A stretch of 7,751 nt of DNA. Source: Balneolia bacterium. GTDB lineage: Bacteria; Bacteroidota; Rhodothermia; Balneolales; Cyclonatronaceae. The notes under the pieces are model-generated. The model did not search any database and was not told where the DNA came from. It was given only the letters and a program-made list of their open reading frames with translations. A program made the position numbers and the translations under genes. Where the stretch lies: contig PXAI01000392.1 in assembly GCA_003567135.1 (NCBI GenBank), positions 1 to 7,751 of the forward strand, given 5' to 3'. This document shows positions 1 to 5,743 of the stretch, one piece after another. How positions within the stretch are numbered: the first letter of the stretch is position 1; each line of letters begins with the position of its first letter.

Positions 1-1
1 A

Positions 2-85
2 ACTACATACAAAAGATCAGCAACAGGACTTACGGCGTGCCTCACGCTCTTAATTTTCTTCATGAACAGTTTTTCGGCTCATGCC
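2..85 (+). other. Signal peptide coding segment, N-terminal part missing
   Basis: In-frame codons before and after the Met at 62 read TTYKRSATGLTACLTLLIFF and then MNSFSAHA. A basic stretch (K, R) is followed by a hydrophobic core (about LTACLTLLIFF) and an A-H-A signal peptidase I site before Gln at 86-88. Codons 2-61 include no ATG, GTG or TTG in frame, so the true start lies before base 1. This is the standard Sec route that feeds T9SS cargo into the periplasm. Confidence 0.8.
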
Positions 86-3000
86 CAGAATGCAGTAGAG
101 ACTGATCCAGTGGTTCTGGAAACTACGATTTCAGACGGACAAACCAGCGTGTTTCCGTTTACGATAACGAATACCGGTAATGAAACGCTGGATTTCGTGT
201 TTCCCGGTTATGAATCATCGCAGAGAGTGGTGACAAATCAGAACATATCTCAAATCATTGAGTCAAACTCTGATAGCTCAGATATACGTCAACAAAAAGA
301 AGTTATTGACAGATATTTGAATCTGGGAGAAGCCGGTATTACCACTGCCGAACGGAAGATAATCGAAAGATTCGAGCAGCGGAATTCTGATCCGCAGATT
401 TCTCCGATGTCACAGGGATTCAGTTCTTCTTATGACATAGAGTTCGAAGACCTCAACTTGCAGGGCGAAGAGTTCATGCTTGTTGATGAAGTAAGCGTAT
501 CGGGTGTATGGGAAGGATTTGCCGGAGATTTTGTATTTGAGGGAGGATCGGGACAAACCTGGGCTAATGATCTTACTATTCTCTTCACTACAAGTCCGGA
601 GCTCGATCCGCACAATCCTGAAAACGTTGTATATCAAATCGGAGGATTAATCAGCTATGCGCCGACCGGATTTATTTTGTACTGGGGAGATGGAAACAGC
701 GAGGCGCCCGGAACAACGGTTGATGTCGCCTATGGATTTGATCCTACGATTGAGATAAACGACCTTTACATTTGGATTGGAAACGGGTGGCAGTTGGGTG
801 AAGGCACCTGGACGGGGTCTGTCAGCTTGTTTGGTTTATCTTCTCAGCCGAACTTCATAACATCTGTAGAGCCTGCTGAAGGTACAATTGCACCAGGTGA
901 ATCTGCATCAGTGGATGCCACTTTTGATGCGGAAGGGTTTAACGCAGGCACATATAATGGAAATCTACGCATGATGCTTACCGGTTCAGAAGATTCTGAA
1001 GAACTGATTCCGGTTGTAATGAATGTAGGCGAAATGCCCGGAATTTCAGTAGAGCCGTCTGCTTTGGAATTTGGGGATGTGTTTATAGGTCAGACCAAAA
1101 ACCTTTCGGTGAGCATCGTCAATACCGGAAACTCTGCACTTATGTTATCAGACTTTGCAGTTGATAGTGATGTGTTTTCAGTTCCCATATCAGGGGCTAT
1201 AACGGTCGGTCCATCTATGTCGCTTCAGGTAGCCATTGCCTTCACACCTGACTCAACCGGAGATTTCGAAGGCGAGTTTACGTTCAGCACGAATAATCCT
1301 GAAGTTGAATCGGTTTCTGTACCGCTCAATGGCTCCGGCCTTTCTGTGCCCGTTTTCTCGGTAAACCCGCTTAATTTTGAGCTATCGCTCGAAACCGGTG
1401 AGAGTACCACATTCGACATCACCATCGCGAATGACGGCGAAGGCGAGCTGCTCTACAGCATCCCAAGATTTGATGCGGAAGAAGCGTTACGCGGAAACAA
1501 AGATTTGATTCGCTCGATGCAGCAGCGCGCGCCATTTGTTGCTTCAGAAGAAAACCTCACAGCCATAAACGAGCGGAATCTTTTAGAAAGATACCGTGCC
1601 GGTCTGATCGGGGACTTTTCTGCCGAAGCAGAGTCCATTATCCGGAATATGAATCGCGCAGCCGAAGGATCAGAAGTAACTCCGGGATTGCTTTCTCTTA
1701 GCTCTGGTGAAGTTATTGAGTTTGAGGATTTCGAGATAAGCGGCGGACAATTTGTGCCTGCTACCGGCGCGCTTTCTGGTGAGTTTGAAGGCGTATCCGC
1801 CGATTTTGTACTCAATTCCAGTTTTGGTCAGACATGGGCAAATGACCTGACGTTGCTGGCTACCAGCACACCGGAACTTGATCTGCATGATCAGGACTCC
1901 ATTCTTTTCCAAATTGGAGGCACTGTATCCTATTCATCCCTGAAATTCAACTGGGGAATGGGGAACTCTGATGCTCCGGGAACGGCCGTTAATGTAACGC
2001 TTGAGCTTATCCCACCTGTTGAACTGGAAGAAGTGTATTTCTGGATCGGAAATGGCTGGACGGATCATGCAACCGGATCGTGGACAGGCTCAATCGAGCT
2101 GAACGGTCTCGGTGGAACAGATCCTTTTATCACTGATGCGGTTCCTTCAAGTGGAAGTCTGGCACCGGGTGACGAGCAGATTGTGTCGCTCACAATTGAT
2201 GCCACCGGACTCAACGCAGGCTCGTACACAGATTTGCTAAATATCGTGAGCAACGATATCAACTCGCCGTCGGCGCAGGTGCTCGGGACATTGTTCGTTT
2301 CCGGAACGCCTGAAATTTCGCTCTCAACGGATGAAATTGATTTTGGAACCGCGTTTACCGGCGGAAATACATCCGAAGGGCTTGTGATTACGAACTCAGG
2401 CACAGATATCCTGGAAGTGAGTTCTGTTACATCAGATAATCCGGAATTTCTGGTTGATGGCGGCGAATTCACGCTGTTACCGGACGAGACCGCGGTGGTG
2501 GAAATTATATTTGCCCCTGAATCCGAAGGCGAAAAATCAGGATCGATCACCGTTTCAAGTAACGCTGATTCCGGTGATGCAAGCATAGCACTGACGGGAA
2601 CGGCCGTAAATCCGGGAATTCTTTCGGTTGATCCTGAATCGCTTTCATTCGAGCTCAACCAGGGCGAAACGGGTACGGCGATGCTGACGCTCAGTAACGT
2701 AGGCGAATCAGACCTTGAGTACACCATTTCAACGTTCGGCTCAGCCGGAAGCGGTGCACGTTCCATTGAAGTGGGAAATACTCCTGCCGGTGCAAGGATA
2801 CTTCCCGAGTTCATGGCTGTAGGTAGAAACGCATCGCAGCGTGCCTTTAATCCGGACATCGAGTTAATGAATGAGGAAGGCGATATCATCTGGGATCAGC
2901 CGTCTCAAGGTTTCGATGGTATATTCAGTAACCTATTTCCGAACGGGTTTGGGGCGTATTCAGCTGACACTTTTATTCTTGAAAATACCTCCGTAATTGG

Positions 3001-4360
3001 ATCAATCACAGCGTATGGTTTCCTGAACAGCTACTCGCCACCGGGATCTCTTAACCCATATGGCGCAACATTCTACATCTTCGAAGATGATAATGGTAAA
3101 CCGGCCGGTATCCCTAACGACGGTAATGATAACCACATTTTCAAGTTTGAGGCATCCCCCGGAATGGATGGATTCAGCGTAATTGAGAACCAGGTGGATC
3201 ATTCCTTCGAAAGGGAACTTGTACTCAATATCGAAGAGGCAACGGGTTCCGGCCTTCAGCTTGGCGCAGGAAAGTACTGGTTATCTGTATTCGTCAATAA
3301 CGAAAATTCCAATTCAGATGCTGATACCTGGTACTGGTCTTTGGGTGCGTCCGACAAAAACGAAGCATCCTTTGTAGATCCCGAAAACATATTTCATCTG
3401 GATTTATTTGACTGGGAGAATATAGAACCCTTCGTTGGTTTTGGCGCCGCGAACCTGGCATTCACGCTGCGGGGTATCGATATCAACTTCCTCTCGTTCA
3501 ATCCGGTTTCAATACTTATCGGACCGGGTGAATCGGTAGAAATCCCGGTACTGGCGGATGCGCAGGGCCTTGAGCCGGGTGAATATTTTGCCGAACTGAA
3601 CATCACTACAAACTCGCCGGTCACGCCGGAGAAGTCGGTACCTGTGACCCTTCAGGTAAACGAAGCTGAAGTTGGCCTGCGCTGGGGCAACCTGCATTAT
3701 CCTGCGGAAGTAACCATTAATCAGGGTGAGGATTTTATGATTCACGGCCTGGCTACCGTGGATGAAGAAATGCAGGCGAATGCCGATGAAATGGTGCGCA
3801 TGTGGGTCGGATTCCATACATCAGACGTGCATCCCGCGCTTTGGGAAGAGGAAGTATGGATTGAAGGCCATTTTCATCAGCACCACGACGAAGCCGCCGA
3901 GTTTATCGTGAATGCAGGATCGCATCTGCCGGCCGGCGAATACTACTACGCGGTTCGCTATCAGATGGAAGGCTACGATTATTCGTACGGCGGCTATCAT
4001 GAAGATGGCGGCGGTTTCTGGACCGAAGGCCTGCACGTTTCGGGACACGCCACGGTTCTGCAGAGCACGTCCACATCGGATGACAACCAGATTCCGCAGT
4101 CGTTTGCGCTGAATCAGAACTATCCGAATCCGTTTAACCCGACCACCATCATCAGCTACGATCTGCCCGAAGCGGCCGATGTAAGGCTGGAAGTGTACAA
4201 CATTCAGGGTCAGCGCGTGGCTACGCTGGTAAACACTACACAGAACGCCGGAAGCTACACCGTAAACTTTGATGCAACCAGACTCTCATCCGGTGTGTAT
4301 ATCTACCGGATACAGGCAGGAACGTTCACCCGGGTACGCAAAATGACGCTGGTAAAATAA
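2..4360 (+). CDS. Large secreted choice-of-anchor-D/ASH multidomain protein with T9SS type A sorting domain (5' partial)
   Basis: This is an exported protein of unknown function with no catalytic motif that I can see. Residues are counted from the Met at base 62. The frame is open to the window edge and its upstream codons encode a signal peptide, so that Met is not the start. Three Ig-like modules are each split by an insert: 11-47 with 265-312, 431-467 with 689-736, and 853-889 with 1143-1190. ASH/choice-of-anchor-D domains occupy about 327-426 and 748-848. The first two inserts are homologous (QTWANDLT at 165 and 590, WIGNGW at 238 and 661). The third insert resembles the domain often written 'ADDF...fYiyeD..G.Pa' in other exported FCB proteins. 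Residues 1204-1335 form a His/Tyr/Gly-rich beta domain (PAGEYYYAVRYQMEG, YSYGGY), and about 1350-1432 are the T9SS sorting domain. The family role is inferred to be export through T9SS followed by surface anchoring or release, perhaps in adhesion or ligand binding. The gene ends TAA-TAG and is followed by a terminator. Confidence 0.93.
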   Translation, partial: TTYKRSATGLTACLTLLIFFMNSFSAHAQNAVETDPVVLETTISDGQTSVFPFTITNTGNETLDFVFPGYESSQRVVTNQNISQIIESNSDSSDIRQQKEVIDRYLNLGEAGITTAERKIIERFEQRNSDPQISPMSQGFSSSYDIEFEDLNLQGEEFMLVDEVSVSGVWEGFAGDFVFEGGSGQTWANDLTILFTTSPELDPHNPENVVYQIGGLISYAPTGFILYWGDGNSEAPGTTVDVAYGFDPTIEINDLYIWIGNGWQLGEGTWTGSVSLFGLSSQPNFITSVEPAEGTIAPGESASVDATFDAEGFNAGTYNGNLRMMLTGSEDSEELIPVVMNVGEMPGISVEPSALEFGDVFIGQTKNLSVSIVNTGNSALMLSDFAVDSDVFSVPISGAITVGPSMSLQVAIAFTPDSTGDFEGEFTFSTNNPEVESVSVPLNGSGLSVPVFSVNPLNFELSLETGESTTFDITIANDGEGELLYSIPRFDAEEALRGNKDLIRSMQQRAPFVASEENLTAINERNLLERYRAGLIGDFSAEAESIIRNMNRAAEGSEVTPGLLSLSSGEVIEFEDFEISGGQFVPATGALSGEFEGVSADFVLNSSFGQTWANDLTLLATSTPELDLHDQDSILFQIGGTVSYSSLKFNWGMGNSDAPGTAVNVTLELIPPVELEEVYFWIGNGWTDHATGSWTGSIELNGLGGTDPFITDAVPSSGSLAPGDEQIVSLTIDATGLNAGSYTDLLNIVSNDINSPSAQVLGTLFVSGTPEISLSTDEIDFGTAFTGGNTSEGLVITNSGTDILEVSSVTSDNPEFLVDGGEFTLLPDETAVVEIIFAPESEGEKSGSITVSSNADSGDASIALTGTAVNPGILSVDPESLSFELNQGETGTAMLTLSNVGESDLEYTISTFGSAGSGARSIEVGNTPAGARILPEFMAVGRNASQRAFNPDIELMNEEGDIIWDQPSQGFDGIFSNLFPNGFGAYSADTFILENTSVIGSITAYGFLNSYSPPGSLNPYGATFYIFEDDNGKPAGIPNDGNDNHIFKFEASPGMDGFSVIENQVDHSFERELVLNIEEATGSGLQLGAGKYWLSVFVNNENSNSDADTWYWSLGASDKNEASFVDPENIFHLDLFDWENIEPFVGFGAANLAFTLRGIDINFLSFNPVSILIGPGESVEIPVLADAQGLEPGEYFAELNITTNSPVTPEKSVPVTLQVNEAEVGLRWGNLHYPAEVTINQGEDFMIHGLATVDEEMQANADEMVRMWVGFHTSDVHPALWEEEVWIEGHFHQHHDEAAEFIVNAGSHLPAGEYYYAVRYQMEGYDYSYGGYHEDGGGFWTEGLHVSGHATVLQSTSTSDDNQIPQSFALNQNYPNPFNPTTIISYDLPEAADVRLEVYNIQGQRVATLVNTTQNAGSYTVNFDATRLSSGVYIYRIQAGTFTRVRKMTLVK
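314..997 (+). repeat. Protein-level internal repeat, copy 1 (insert domain plus closing Ig half)
   Basis: Residues 85-312 of the large secreted protein. The order is a charged, probably helical stretch (YLNLGEAG...AERKIIERFEQ), an all-beta domain with SGQTWANDLT, QIGG, GNSEAPGTTV, IWIGNGW and TWTGSVSLFGL, then the closing Ig half FITSVEPAEGTIAPGES...GTYNGNL. The same order recurs about 425 residues later. Synonymous positions differ a lot between copies, for example in the QTWANDL codons, so the duplication is old and not a recent DNA repeat. Confidence 0.85.
1592..2269 (+). repeat. Protein-level internal repeat, copy 2
   Basis: Residues 511-736 of the large secreted protein. Matching elements are FGQTWANDLT (588-597), QIGGTVSY, GNSDAPGTAV, WIGNGW (661-666), SWTGSIELNGLGG, then FITDAVPSSGSLAPGDE...GSYTDLL. 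The helical lead-in RYRAGLIGDFSAEAESIIRN corresponds to copy 1 in position and charge pattern but is more divergent. I do not recognise a named family for the beta insert. The closing WTGS(V/I)xLxGL and jelly-roll-like spacing vaguely recall P-domain-like sandwiches, but that is only a guess. Confidence 0.83.
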
Positions 4361-4385
4361 TAGCGTCAGCTACCGGGAGATAGGT

Positions 4386-4424
4386 AACGCCGGATTCGGG
4401 ATTTCCCGGATTCGGTGTTTTTTT
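4386..4424 (+). terminator. Rho-independent terminator of the large secreted protein gene
   Basis: The core arms are CCGGATTCGGG (4390-4400) and CCCGGATTCGG (4405-4415), with the four-base loop ATTT. Eleven pairs form, two of them G-U. The stem can extend outward through G-U at 4389/4416, C-G at 4388/4417 and two A-T pairs. It runs straight into seven Ts at 4418-4424. It lies about 25 bases after the stop codon, so the secreted-protein transcript should end here and the downstream cassette needs its own promoter. Confidence 0.88.
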
Positions 4425-4439
4425 GTGGTAAAACTGGCC

Positions 4440-4469
4440 TGTAGGGACAGGGCATGCTCTGTCCCTACA
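4440..4469. repeat. 30-base near-perfect intergenic palindrome (REP/MITE-like)
   Basis: The arms TGTAGGGACAG (4440-4450) and CTGTCCCTACA (4459-4469) are perfect inverted complements around GGCATGCT. The centre can also pair apart from one G-U, so almost the whole element folds. It has no T-run, and a separate terminator sits 16 bases upstream, so it is not simply a second terminator. From memory, GTAGGGACAGGGCATGCCCTGTCCCTAC-like palindromes recur between genes in various bacteria. Copy number in this genome cannot be judged from one window. Confidence 0.65.
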
Positions 4470-4577
4470 TATTCGAAAATAATCGCAGCTAGCGGGAAAA
4501 ATTGCCGTTTAATAGCACATCCAAATTTGAGGTGATATTTTATAAAATGTATATTAATCAATTGCTTATGGCTTATA

Positions 4578-4595
4578 TCACGATTGTTATCGTGA
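4578..4595. promoter_or_regulatory. Operator-like inverted repeat upstream of the kinase cassette
   Basis: TCACGAT (4578-4584) and ATCGTGA (4589-4595) are perfect inverted complements separated by TGTT. The dyad lies 22 bases before the kinase ATG and overlaps the candidate -33 element, where a repressor would block transcription. Toxin-antitoxin operons are commonly autoregulated in this way. However, the small partner protein shows no clear DNA-binding fold, so the regulator is unknown. Confidence 0.45.
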
Positions 4596-4614
4596 ATAAT
4601 CCGGGCTATATTTG
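4583..4614 (+). promoter_or_regulatory. Candidate Bacteroidota-type promoter for the kinase cassette
   Basis: TATATTTG at 4607-4614 fits the Bacteroidota -7 consensus TAnnTTTG exactly, and ATTG at 4583-4586 matches three of the four bases of the TTTG -33 element after a 20-base spacer. The predicted transcription start falls at about 4617-4619, on the kinase start codon, which would make the mRNA leaderless. The motif is short enough to occur by chance in AT-rich DNA. Its position after a terminator and directly before a gene is what supports it. Confidence 0.45.
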
Positions 4615-4617
4615 TTC

Positions 4618-5211
4618 ATGATCATAACCCTGAAAGAAAAAGAATTCATTATAGTTGGCGGGCCTAACGGATCCGGTAAAACTACGCTTGCGAGGGAATT
4701 AATTGCTGATCAGGAAATTACATACATCAGTGCAGATGACATTGCTTATGAATTGAGTCCTGAAAACCCAGAATCTGTTCGTGTACAGGCCGGCAAAGAG
4801 TTTTTTAAAAGATTGAAATCATCAATCCTGCGCGGGGAAAATGTCCTGGTTGAATCCACATTATCAGGTAAGTCATTAAGCTCAATTATTAAGAGATATC
4901 GAAGGGAATATGGTTACACCATTACGATCTTTTTTGTTTATTTAGATGATTCAGATACATGTTTCGATCGTGTAAACGCCAGGTTTTTGAAAGGTGGTCA
5001 TTTTGTTCCTGAAGAAGACGTCAGAAGGCGATTTTTTAGAAGTATCGATAATTTCTGGAACCTGTACCGAAACTTTTCCGATAAATGGAGCATTGTATAT
5101 AATTCAGATGATAGTTTTGAAGAAGTAGCCCAAAAAAAGAATGAGGAAGAATTGGTGCTTGATGACAATTTATTTATTAGATTTAAGAACAAATTAGAAA
5201 ACCATGAGTGA
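4618..5211 (+). CDS. Zeta-toxin-like P-loop kinase (COG4185 type)
   Basis: A 197-residue P-loop NTPase/kinase of the zeta-toxin superfamily. Visible motifs are Walker A GGPNGSGKTT (14-23), ISADD (37-41) at the position of the acidic catalytic residue, VESTLSG (78-84), a VYLDD strand (107-111), and the RVNARFLKGGHFVPEEDVRRR segment (118-138), whose arginines suit the phosphate-binding lid. Characterised zeta toxins phosphorylate UDP-N-acetylglucosamine and so poison cell-wall synthesis. The substrate of this subgroup is not established, so toxin activity here is an inference. I chose ATG 4618 over the in-frame TTG at 4612 because no Shine-Dalgarno site favours either and an in-frame stop lies at 4597. 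The gene is visibly more AT-rich than its neighbours (roughly 30-42% GC in 60-base lines counted by hand, against 55-60% in two lines of the synthetase gene), which suggests acquisition. Its end overlaps the small partner gene by 8 bases. Confidence 0.87.
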   Translation: MIITLKEKEFIIVGGPNGSGKTTLARELIADQEITYISADDIAYELSPENPESVRVQAGKEFFKRLKSSILRGENVLVESTLSGKSLSSIIKRYRREYGYTITIFFVYLDDSDTCFDRVNARFLKGGHFVPEEDVRRRFFRSIDNFWNLYRNFSDKWSIVYNSDDSFEEVAQKKNEEELVLDDNLFIRFKNKLENHE

Positions 5212-5455
5212 CTCACCCAACCATAGCGAAGACATATTCCAGCTGGTCAGAAAGCTGGGAAACCGGGGTGCGAAAAAAGCGCAGGAAGAGAACCGCAGGC
5301 TCGGTATTGCCAATACGTATTCCAGAAACGGCACCATTTTTTACGAGCTTCCGAATGGAGAGATTACTACTGAAAGACCAAAGTATTTCTCTGATATGAA
5401 GGAGCTTTTGAAAAAAAGAGCCGAGGTTGCCAAAATACAATCTGAAGAGAATTGA
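5204..5455 (+). CDS. Small partner protein of the zeta-like kinase, putative antitoxin
   Basis: An 83-residue acidic/basic protein without signal peptide or membrane segment. It has an amphipathic helix of about residues 8-33 (DIFQLVRKLGNRGAKKAQEE), then a predicted beta-hairpin GIANTYSRNGTIFYELPNGE (34-53), then a charged C-terminal helix (about 62-82). From memory, small proteins next to COG4185 kinases often share this helix, R-x-LG, NG-turn hairpin plan, which supports a cognate pair. The ATG lies inside the last codons of the kinase gene (8-base overlap, different frame). No good ribosome binding site is visible, so translation is probably coupled to the kinase. The order is the reverse of classical epsilon-zeta or PezAT modules, where the antitoxin comes first, and no helix-turn-helix is evident. 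The antitoxin role is an inference. Confidence 0.78.
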   Translation: MSDSPNHSEDIFQLVRKLGNRGAKKAQEENRRLGIANTYSRNGTIFYELPNGEITTERPKYFSDMKELLKKRAEVAKIQSEEN

Positions 5456-5514
5456 AAGGTTGCGGACGAGAATTTGATCGGATTTGCACCTGATAAATGG
5501 TCGTAAAAGGTCAT

Positions 5515-5538
5515 CCCCCTAGCCCCTTCGCAAAGGGG
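5515..5538. repeat. GC-rich intergenic hairpin (CCCCCTAGCCCC type)
   Basis: CCCCTT (5523-5528) pairs with AAGGGG (5533-5538) around CGCA, and a further CCCCCT lies just upstream at 5515-5520 as an alternative pairing partner. No T-run follows on the + strand, so it is a poor terminator. Sequences of the form ATCCCCCTAGCCCC...GGGG(A) are familiar to me as dispersed intergenic repeats in several phyla. Assignment as a repeat copy needs the rest of the genome. Confidence 0.5.
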
Positions 5539-5699
5539 AAAAGATTTGTTTAGGACGCAATACGCTGTTATTTAACACTATAAGTGTCTTTTTGTGAAAT
5601 GTTGTGATGAACCGACCAGGCTTCAAAATTGAAATACGGCGACTAACATTCCTGAAAGATAATCCCGATATTATTTCCGGTTCGACAGTGTAACAGTTG

Positions 5700-5712
5700 T
5701 ACGCGACGCGTA
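5700..5712. promoter_or_regulatory. 13-base perfect dyad upstream of the acetoacetyl-CoA synthetase gene
   Basis: TACGCG-A-CGCGTA is a perfect inverted repeat around one central A, ending 31 bases before the GTG start. It stands out in otherwise AT-rich DNA and is placed where an operator would act. The regulator is unknown, and a chance CpG-rich palindrome is possible. Confidence 0.3.
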
Positions 5713-5733
5713 ATTTTCACCAATGAGATAAAC

Positions 5734-5740
5734 GGGAAAG
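5734..5740 (+). promoter_or_regulatory. Weak ribosome binding site supporting a GTG start
   Basis: GGGAAAG ends three bases before GTG 5744, with its GGGA core six bases away. The in-frame ATG at 5723 is closed at once by TAA at 5729. The next in-frame ATG (5828) would remove the conserved LWKPS and SNL(V)KFM N-terminus. The GTG start is therefore preferred. Confidence 0.5.
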
Positions 5741-5743
5741 TCA

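Larger units (their letters stand above)
5456..5743. other. Intergenic region between the kinase cassette and the synthetase gene
   Basis: I see no credible gene, tRNA or riboswitch here. It contains a GC-rich hairpin (5523-5538), a weak ACACT-ATA-AGTGT stem (5575-5587) followed by five Ts that might be a poor terminator, and a 13-base dyad (5700-5712). No perfect TAnnTTTG promoter was found. The synthetase promoter must lie somewhere in this stretch if the gene is not read through from upstream. Confidence 0.6.

Noticed and set aside
2065..2889. 274-residue open frame on the minus strand inside the large secreted protein gene
   Set aside because: It is antisense to a strongly supported coding frame. 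Its protein is Ser/Pro-rich low-complexity sequence mirroring the sense codons, with no domain or ribosome binding site.
4537..4548. ATTTTATAAAAT perfect 12-base palindrome
   Set aside because: Pure A/T palindromes are common by chance in AT-rich DNA. No promoter or site logic is attached to it.
4612..4617. TTG at 4612 as kinase start
   Set aside because: It lies inside the putative -7 element. ATG 4618 is two codons downstream, so nothing is lost by choosing ATG.
5208..5399. Alternative + frame GTG start inside the small partner gene
   Set aside because: Its product is compositionally odd (KKRRKRT, no family pattern). The frame starting at 5204 gives the coherent helix-hairpin protein.
5575..5593. 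ACACT-ATA-AGTGT stem followed by five Ts as a terminator
   Set aside because: The stem has only five pairs and is AT-containing, and the T-run is short. It is too weak to call and is noted only within the intergenic entry.
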